From positions 62,001-126,000 of the forward strand of contig NZ_JABMCB010000202.1 in the NCBI RefSeq assembly GCF_013359935.1: DNA of 64,000 nucleotides, written 5' to 3'. A program made the position numbers and the translations under genes. The notes under the pieces are model-generated. The model did no database searches, was not told the DNA's origin, and worked only from the letters and a program-made list of their open reading frames with translations. Within the stretch, counting starts at the first letter, position 1; every line of letters begins with the position of its first letter. This document shows, piece by piece, positions 57,716 through 64,000 of this stretch. This DNA comes from Paenibacillus xylanilyticus. GTDB lineage: Bacteria > Bacillota > Bacilli > Paenibacillales > Paenibacillaceae.

Positions 57716-60108
57716 AACACCAATTGGAGGAGCTGGACGTTAGCCAATTACAGATCCTGTTTGAATCTCAGGTGTATAACCTGAACAACGGCATCATCTA
57801 TTTTCCCATAAGGCACCACAGCCCGGTGTGTTCTTATCATATGCTGCAGTTGATTGAAGCGTACAAGCCGGACAGCATTCTGATTGAAGGGCCTGAGAGC
57901 GGAAATCCATTCATTTCCGTATTGGCCGATGAAGCGACGCTTCCCCCGGTCAGTATGTATTACACCTATGAGACTGAGGATGATCGGGCAGCATGCTACT
58001 ATCCCATGCTGCGTTACTCTCCTGAATATGTAGCTTTGCGAGAAGCATCCCGGCTGGGCATTCCGGCTCAGTTTATTGATCTTGATTACTATCATTTCTC
58101 TATGGAAGAAAAATCAGAACAACGGGAAATATCCATCCAGGATGAAACACTGCTGGCTGGTTCGGACTTTATCGACCGTTTGTGCCAAAAAACGAACTGT
58201 CGCAGTTTCGATGAACTGTGGGAGAAAGTGTTTGAGATTGGCGGCCTGGAGAAATCAACGCAGGAGTTTGTGCAGGATGTATTCACGTATTGTACGTTAT
58301 CCCGCATGTGTTATACAACGGAGCGACTAAGCCGTTCTGGTGACCTTGCTAGAGAAGCCCATATGCGAACTTGTATCGATAAGGCTTCCCGGAAATATGA
58401 TCGTGTGCTTGTCATTACAGGTGGATTCCATACCTATGGACTGCTGGACTTGAAACTTAGCACAAATCAGAACAAGGCTGTGCCCGATAGCATGAGTTCT
58501 TCACCGAAGGATTCGGTCCATCAGCAGATGTATCCCATGGTATATACCTTTGCGGAGGCGGATCGTCTGAATGGCTATGCGAGCGGAATGCCTTATGTGA
58601 ATTACTACGATATGATCTGGTCCCAACTGCTCCGCCAGAAAAATACGGCATATAACAAGACGGCAGTTGATCTGCTGTCCCAGCTTACTCGTAAACTGCG
58701 CGAAGGTCATGAGCATGTATCAACGAGTGACGCGATAGAAGCTTACAGCATGATTCAGGGCCTGGCGACACTTCGTGGCAAAAGGGAGGGCGGTGTCTAC
58801 GAGCTGATGGATGCAGCTCTCGCTTCTTTTGTCAAAGGAGAGCTAACGCTCGCTACAGAAAAACCTCTGCAGGAACTGCAGCGTCTCCTTACGGGTGATG
58901 TGATTGGGAGTGTCGCTCCCAATTCGTTCAGTATTCCGATTGTTGAAGATTTCAAAGCACGTTGTGCCGTGTCGAAGCTTCATCTTCGGACGACCGGGCA
59001 GCACAAGAAGGTGCTGGATCTGTATGCCAAACCGGAGCACCGGCAGCTTAGTCAATTGTTTCAATGCATTACTTATCTGGTGCCGGAATTTGCGAAGCGT
59101 CAATCAGGTCCGGACTGGATTGCACAGCGAGACATGAACCTGGTCCGGGAGACGTGGATCTATAACTATTCGTCCAGAATTGAAGCAAGATTAATCGAAA
59201 ATTCCCTCTACGGTGGCACGATTCAGGAAGCAGCTACTCGGAAAATGGCAGAACACATGCAGGATATCCCGGATCACCATAGCGGAGAACTTGCGAAATC
59301 CATGCTCCAGGCACTGCTAATGGGGTTGCAGGATACGGCAAAGCAATTGTATGACCAGGTGCGTTCTGCGTTAAGAAAGGATGGGAATTTCCTGTCCCTG
59401 TGCGGGAGCCTTCATATTTTGGATCGAATTCATCAACACCGAAGGTTGCTTGGTTTATCGGAAGACAGCCATCTTCCCGAACTGGTTGCTGAAGCCTATA
59501 ACAATGCCGTGGATAAGCTGTTGCAGCTCTCGAAAACAAATCCGGATGAGCATAAAGCGATTATTCAGGGACTGAAGCTGCTCGCGATGCTTGCTGAGTC
59601 CTCTGAGGAACGTTATCAGGATGAAACATTCAGGGCACACCTGAATGAACTGCTGGCAGACCACAGGCTTCCGGCTCAACTCGAAGGGGTATGCCTGGCC
59701 ATATCTTCGGGTCTCGGTGACCGGTCAAGGGAAGAGATTGTTAATCGCGCTCGGGGATACATCCGTGGAACGCCGGAACAAATGCGGCAGACAGCACATT
59801 ATTTACAGGGCGTGTTTGCCGTGGCACGAGACGCTTTTCTATACGAAGATCAGCTGTTATCAGAATTGAATTATATGATAGAGCAGTTAGATCATGATGA
59901 ATTTATCGTCATGATCCCGGAACTGCGACTTGCTTTTACTTATTTCACCCCCATGGAGACGGCACTGATTGCGGATCGGGTTGCGAGTTTGCATCAGGTG
60001 CAGGCCGAAGAGATGTCCAAGCCCGGGGTAGACGAACAAATGCTATTTCAGGCGAAAGCATGGGACGATGCCATTCGGAAGGAGTTTGAGGCATGGAAGC
60101 TGATTTGA
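57703..60108 (+). CDS. DUF5682 family protein (YehM-like)
   Basis: The 801-residue protein is soluble. The N-terminal domain has FPIRHHSPVC (residues about 35-43), ILIEGPESG (59-67) and, near residue 236, VLVITGGFHTYGL. These segments with conserved His residues recall the TraB/EreA/ChaN group of hydrolase-like folds, where similar GxxH and EGP stretches line a metal or active site. The C-terminal 500 residues look helical and repeat-like, suited to protein contacts. No function is established. The start lies inside the MoxR gene (13-nt overlap) and the end overlaps the VWA gene by 16 nt, so all three are translationally coupled. Confidence 0.85.
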   Translation: MDRVKHQLEELDVSQLQILFESQVYNLNNGIIYFPIRHHSPVCSYHMLQLIEAYKPDSILIEGPESGNPFISVLADEATLPPVSMYYTYETEDDRAACYYPMLRYSPEYVALREASRLGIPAQFIDLDYYHFSMEEKSEQREISIQDETLLAGSDFIDRLCQKTNCRSFDELWEKVFEIGGLEKSTQEFVQDVFTYCTLSRMCYTTERLSRSGDLAREAHMRTCIDKASRKYDRVLVITGGFHTYGLLDLKLSTNQNKAVPDSMSSSPKDSVHQQMYPMVYTFAEADRLNGYASGMPYVNYYDMIWSQLLRQKNTAYNKTAVDLLSQLTRKLREGHEHVSTSDAIEAYSMIQGLATLRGKREGGVYELMDAALASFVKGELTLATEKPLQELQRLLTGDVIGSVAPNSFSIPIVEDFKARCAVSKLHLRTTGQHKKVLDLYAKPEHRQLSQLFQCITYLVPEFAKRQSGPDWIAQRDMNLVRETWIYNYSSRIEARLIENSLYGGTIQEAATRKMAEHMQDIPDHHSGELAKSMLQALLMGLQDTAKQLYDQVRSALRKDGNFLSLCGSLHILDRIHQHRRLLGLSEDSHLPELVAEAYNNAVDKLLQLSKTNPDEHKAIIQGLKLLAMLAESSEERYQDETFRAHLNELLADHRLPAQLEGVCLAISSGLGDRSREEIVNRARGYIRGTPEQMRQTAHYLQGVFAVARDAFLYEDQLLSELNYMIEQLDHDEFIVMIPELRLAFTYFTPMETALIADRVASLHQVQAEEMSKPGVDEQMLFQAKAWDDAIRKEFEAWKLI

Positions 60109-61284
60109 ACAGAGGCAGTACATCTTCCGATCATGTGAAAGAGACTCCGGATCCGAAACAGGCGGAAACCTTAAACCGGTGGCGATTGATCCTGGGCGAA
60201 TCTGCAGAAAAAGGGTTGTCGAATACAGAGGCTTACGATGCGGATCATTTTGCTTACACCGAAATCGATGAAATTTTGGGTTATCTGTACAATCGCGAGT
60301 ATGGCGAGGAACAGGGATATCGAAAAGAAGGCGGACGTGGTTCTTCGGATCTCACGGTCCCCAATTGGCTGCATAAGGTCAGGGAATTGTTTCCCAAACC
60401 AAACCGTGGAATTGCTGGAAAAACAAGCATTGGACCGTTACGGTCTGACAGAGCTGTTAACAGATAAAAAGCTGCTTGAATCTCTCGAACCCAATATGAA
60501 CCTGCTGAAAAACATCATGCAGTTCAAAGGGCGAATGAAGGGCGACGTACTCCGAAGTGCGAAGGAAATTGTGCGAACCGTAGTTGAAGAGCTGCGCCGT
60601 AAACTGGAGTCTCAGACCAGAGCCAGTATCATGGGGAAACGCAGCAGGTACACGCCCAGTTCTGTACGATCCTTGCGCAATCTGAATTTCAAACAAACCA
60701 TCACCAAGAACCTGAAGAATTATGACCGAACCAAACGCAGATTTGTGATTGATCGTTTATATTTTGATGGTAACATCCAGCCGCATAACAAATGGAACAT
60801 CATCATCGCTGTGGATGAAAGCGGCAGTATGATGGACTCGGTCATTTACAGCTCGGTGATGGCAAGTATCTTCTATCGCTTAAATGCTTTGCGTACCCAT
60901 CTGTTTATATTCGATACCCAGGTTGTCGATCTGAGCGACAGGTTGGAAGATCCGGTAGACGTGCTCATGAGTGTACAGCTGGGTGGAGGAACTCATATTG
61001 CCAAGGCTCTGCGTTATGGAGAAACGTTGATCGATAATCCAGGCAAAACGATCTATATCCTAGTGAGTGATCTGGAAGAGGGATATCCGATCCAGCAGAT
61101 GTACAAGGCGTGCAAAGATATCATCGACGCAGGGTGCAAATTGCTTGTCCTCACAGCCCTCGACTTTAATGGGGATACCGTCTACAACAAACATGCTGCA
61201 CAAACGTTAACCAATATGGGAGCGCATGTAGCTGCGATTACTCCCAATGAATTGGCAAATTGGATTGGCGAGATTATGACGTAA
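60093..61284 (+). pseudogene. VWA-domain protein (YehP-like), split by a +1 frameshift near 60400
   Basis: The first 102 or so residues read in the frame starting at ATG 60093 (MEADLNRGSTSSD, later VPNWLHKVRELFPK). The rest continues in the +1 frame (QTVELLEKQALDRYGLTELL to the stop at 61284). Removing one C from the AAACCAAACC stretch at 60397-60406 would join them into about 396 residues, near the length of YehP. The second part has a VWA domain with the metal motif DESGSM and the usual middle strand IIIAVDE. Either a sequencing error, a true mutation or a programmed shift could explain it. With an intact MoxR ahead, an intact partner would be expected. Confidence 0.8.
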
Positions 61285-61329
61285 TTTGAGGATATAAAAT
61301 GAGACTTAAAACTAAAGGAGGAATGCGTA

Positions 61330-64000
61330 ATGCTTACAACAGACCGCGCGGTTGAAGCACTGGTAGAGAAGTTTGCTGAGATGTGCTCGAGGGATTACTC
61401 ACTCAAAACAGATCGGAGTCAAGAAATCACTGATTATGTCCTGGGAATAACGGACAAGTTTCCTGAAATGCTGGGAAATTCGAGTCACTATGTGTACTAT
61501 ACGATTGATGCTCTCATGAAACTTGCCAAGAAAGACGATGGAGATGTATTTTTTCGGGCGGGGGCTATTGTCATTCATCTGGAATCCCAATATTCCAGAC
61601 GCAATTCGTGGAGTACAGATGGCTTCACCGTCTGTCTCGGCAATGATTCAGAAGCTTACGGATTAAGCGGAAAGAGCAAAAGTCAGGATCGACTGGGTGG
61701 TTTGCTGTCCCGGTTGGAGAAAATCCGTCAGTTTGCCGGAGAGAAGGAGATTGTAGAGGAACTGAAAAGCAGGCTAAGCCGTGTTCAGTTGTTTGTTGAT
61801 TCCAAAAAAGGAAATGGCTACGGAAACCACCAAAGTGAAATTATTGATGCTTTGCTTCTGTTGAAATCGTATTCCCAGTTGAATGGCATTGCCACACATC
61901 CGGCACAGGTACATTTACTCAGTCAAAATCTGCATGAGTTGCTTCAACTGGTAATAGCTGATGATGCAGAACAGCTCCGTCCGACGTTACATAAGCTAAT
62001 AGAGCCGTTGATTGTTTGCTCCATGCAGACCCGGTCTAATCGGTCCGTTCATGATCTGGATCCGGAATTCCTTCAACAAAAGCGGAATCGACTAATTGCA
62101 GAGCATTATCCCAATACTTCATTGAATAAAAAAGAGCAATTGTCCCAGAACGTGTTCCACCAATCCATGGTATTGCTGAGCAGTTCGTTATTATATCTGA
62201 TTAATATCAGCGGGGGCAAAGAGCGGTTTCTTGAGAACAAAGGCGACACGGGTCATGCGCTACTGGAAGCAATAACGCAATTGCATGAGATCTATCCTTT
62301 TGAAATGCGCATGTACCTACTGAGTATGGATTCCAGAACCAAGAATGCAGATGCGCTGCTTGCTGGTCTGCTTCCTCTCGAAGAACCTTACCAGTTGATC
62401 GAGCTAATGCTGAGCGAGCTCAACATGCATTCCATATCCTGGCATACTCTACAGTCGGCGATTACGAGTGAGCCCGATCAATCCAGACGAGCATACCAGA
62501 TTCTCAAAACCCCATATCTCAAGCTGATTATACAAAAGATATTGGAGGATCAGGGTCTAGAACTGCCTAACGCTGACGGAACGGTTGAACAAGCTGTCTT
62601 TGCCGTACTGCGGGAGCCTTTGGATGGAGGTCGCAGCGGTCTTGCGATCGCACGGTATCTGGAAGGAAAAACTCCGTTTGAGGAGTACTGGAAGGATCCA
62701 AACAGCCGTGGTCTGTTTAATAACCTGAATCGTGACAAAAAGCGTATTCAGAGCCTGGTTGCCATTAGTTTCCTGCCTGTGGATTCGGAGGCGATGCGCC
62801 GGTTCGTGATTCTGGCAACACATCCGGAGTGGACGCTGGACATTGTCTCTGATATGTATCGGTCATACGCGTTTAGTGGAGAGAAGCTGCTTCAACGTTA
62901 TGGACAAGATCCGGAGGTGCAGCATGAGAAATTGTTAACCAGCCTGATCTCGCTCAATGGCATGACGGATTACAGATATATATCCATGCCCCAGGAGGAG
63001 TACCGCAGGATCATCCAGCAAAATCTGGACTATGCCCTGGAACAGTATAAGAAGCTTCCAACGGACACTCGGGTGTTGATTTTGGAGATCACCTTTGAAC
63101 AGCGGAGCGAACTCTCAACGAACAAGCTTGCCGAAGCGATTCGTGCCGGATTGCAGGATTCGTCCAAAAAGGCAAACGGACTCGCGTTATCCGAATTTAA
63201 TCGCTTGCCAGACCCCGACTTATTTACGACCATATACCGCTCAGAGAAGAAAGCAGGCGTGAAAGAAATGGCTCTCAGCGCCATCCGCAGCTTGGAACAG
63301 AATAAGGATCTGTACCATGAGCTTCTGAAGGCTGAGAAGTCAGAGGATTGGAAGAACCTGATCCAAATTCTGCTGGATACCGCGGACCAAAGTCCTGAAT
63401 ATGCCCACGCAGCACTTGCTGATCAGGCGGATGCCAAAAAGCTCGCTAGGCTTGGCTGGCTATCCCTGAAGGATCTACCTTCTCTTATTCGTTTGGGGGA
63501 CAATCAGCCTTTGGACGAACGAATCAAGCAATACATCCTGGTGCAATCGGTAGATCATACAGCTGCGCCGAACGAAAGGCTGAATGAACTGCGTGAATAC
63601 GTTAGCGAAGAATCGTTAGCGCGATTTGCAAGTGAACTGCTCCAGTTGTGGATCCAGGACGGTGCGCCTGCCAAAGAGAAGTGGGTGATGTATGTCTCGG
63701 CACTCTTTGGCGATATCCAGATCGTGAACATTGTAGCCCCTCAAATTAAGGAATGGACGGAAAACAGCCGGGGAGCCATTGCAGCAGACGCTGTAAAGGT
63801 ACTGGCTTATCTGAAAGAGCCCTCTGCGCTCATGGCCATTGACAAGATTAAACGAAGCGTGAAAAACAGGCAGGTTAAGGGCGCTGCAGAAGAAGCGCTG
63901 CAGCTAGCAGCCGACAATTTGGGACTTACCCCGGAACAGTTGGAAGATCGGCTTGTCACTACGCTCGGTTTTGACGAGTCAGGAACGATGCGGCTTAGTT
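61330..64000 (+). CDS. DUF4132 family protein (YehI-like), truncated by the window end
   Basis: The open frame starts at ATG 61330 behind AAAGGAGG and runs to the right edge, 890 residues so far, without a stop. The visible part is helical throughout. Its last residues, LGLTPEQLEDRLVTTLGFDESG near 870-888, match the start of the DUF4132 domain, which in E. coli YehI/MolR-like proteins fills the C-terminal part. The first 850 residues show no repeat or motif that I recognise. It is the fourth gene of the MoxR operon, 45 nt behind the VWA gene. The full protein is probably well over 1000 residues. Its function is unknown. Confidence 0.82.
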   Translation, partial: MLTTDRAVEALVEKFAEMCSRDYSLKTDRSQEITDYVLGITDKFPEMLGNSSHYVYYTIDALMKLAKKDDGDVFFRAGAIVIHLESQYSRRNSWSTDGFTVCLGNDSEAYGLSGKSKSQDRLGGLLSRLEKIRQFAGEKEIVEELKSRLSRVQLFVDSKKGNGYGNHQSEIIDALLLLKSYSQLNGIATHPAQVHLLSQNLHELLQLVIADDAEQLRPTLHKLIEPLIVCSMQTRSNRSVHDLDPEFLQQKRNRLIAEHYPNTSLNKKEQLSQNVFHQSMVLLSSSLLYLINISGGKERFLENKGDTGHALLEAITQLHEIYPFEMRMYLLSMDSRTKNADALLAGLLPLEEPYQLIELMLSELNMHSISWHTLQSAITSEPDQSRRAYQILKTPYLKLIIQKILEDQGLELPNADGTVEQAVFAVLREPLDGGRSGLAIARYLEGKTPFEEYWKDPNSRGLFNNLNRDKKRIQSLVAISFLPVDSEAMRRFVILATHPEWTLDIVSDMYRSYAFSGEKLLQRYGQDPEVQHEKLLTSLISLNGMTDYRYISMPQEEYRRIIQQNLDYALEQYKKLPTDTRVLILEITFEQRSELSTNKLAEAIRAGLQDSSKKANGLALSEFNRLPDPDLFTTIYRSEKKAGVKEMALSAIRSLEQNKDLYHELLKAEKSEDWKNLIQILLDTADQSPEYAHAALADQADAKKLARLGWLSLKDLPSLIRLGDNQPLDERIKQYILVQSVDHTAAPNERLNELREYVSEESLARFASELLQLWIQDGAPAKEKWVMYVSALFGDIQIVNIVAPQIKEWTENSRGAIAADAVKVLAYLKEPSALMAIDKIKRSVKNRQVKGAAEEALQLAADNLGLTPEQLEDRLVTTLGFDESGTMRLS

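Overview
The window looks like a chromosomal segment of a Paenibacillus-type member of the Bacillales. The evidence is: strong AAGGAGG-like ribosome binding sites, GTG and TTG starts, a deoR-controlled deoxynucleoside operon of Bacillus type, CcpA cre sites, Zur-type operators, and enzymes for glucuronoxylan use. I see no rRNA, tRNA, CRISPR array, prophage or insertion sequence. Two stretches differ from the rest: an AT-rich block around 27.2-29.0 kb, and a long, poorly characterised operon at the right end.

Layout. 1-156 is the tail of a [2Fe-2S] subunit of a xanthine-dehydrogenase-type enzyme. 881-1957 is glpX. 2222-6534 is a LacI regulator followed by a dehydrogenase/ThuA/dehydrogenase set. 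6621-8023 (minus) is adaA coupled to a spore-photoproduct-lyase-like radical SAM gene. 8200-10949 holds an oxidoreductase, a methyltransferase-like protein and an NAD-dependent epimerase. 11079-16550 is an L-fucose locus: a divergent LacI regulator, then fucI, a rhamnulokinase-like kinase and fucA. After a small hypothetical gene and azoR, 18003-24834 is deoR-deoC-nupC-deoB-deoD-pdp.

24992-31974 is a zinc-homeostasis region. A His-rich permease and its DUF1980 partner run on the minus strand. A zinc-ligand-poor L33 gene and znuC-znuB-znuA run on the plus strand. Each arm has its own Zur-like box. Between them sits an AT-rich Wzy-like membrane protein. 32145-34576 holds hypothetical and membrane proteins.

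34817-46271 is a hexuronate and glucuronoxylan region. It has uxuB and uxuA under a GntR repressor with a 30-bp perfect palindrome, an ArsR/aldehyde dehydrogenase pair, and an AraC regulator divergent from a GH52 beta-xylosidase, a GH67 alpha-glucuronidase and a polyol dehydrogenase. Together these could release xylose and (methyl)glucuronate from aldouronates and pass the uronate on to the mannonate branch.

46441-56209 is a mixed housekeeping and accessory stretch: an HPr-like protein, L31 type B, short-chain dehydrogenases, pyruvate oxidase, an ArsR/MFS pair, an L7/L12-like membrane protein, a P450 and an aldo/keto reductase. 56609-64000 is a tightly packed operon: MoxR AAA+ ATPase, DUF5682, a VWA protein (frameshifted as given) and a DUF4132 protein running off the end. 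This resembles the E. coli yeh cluster and is the best candidate for an undescribed system.
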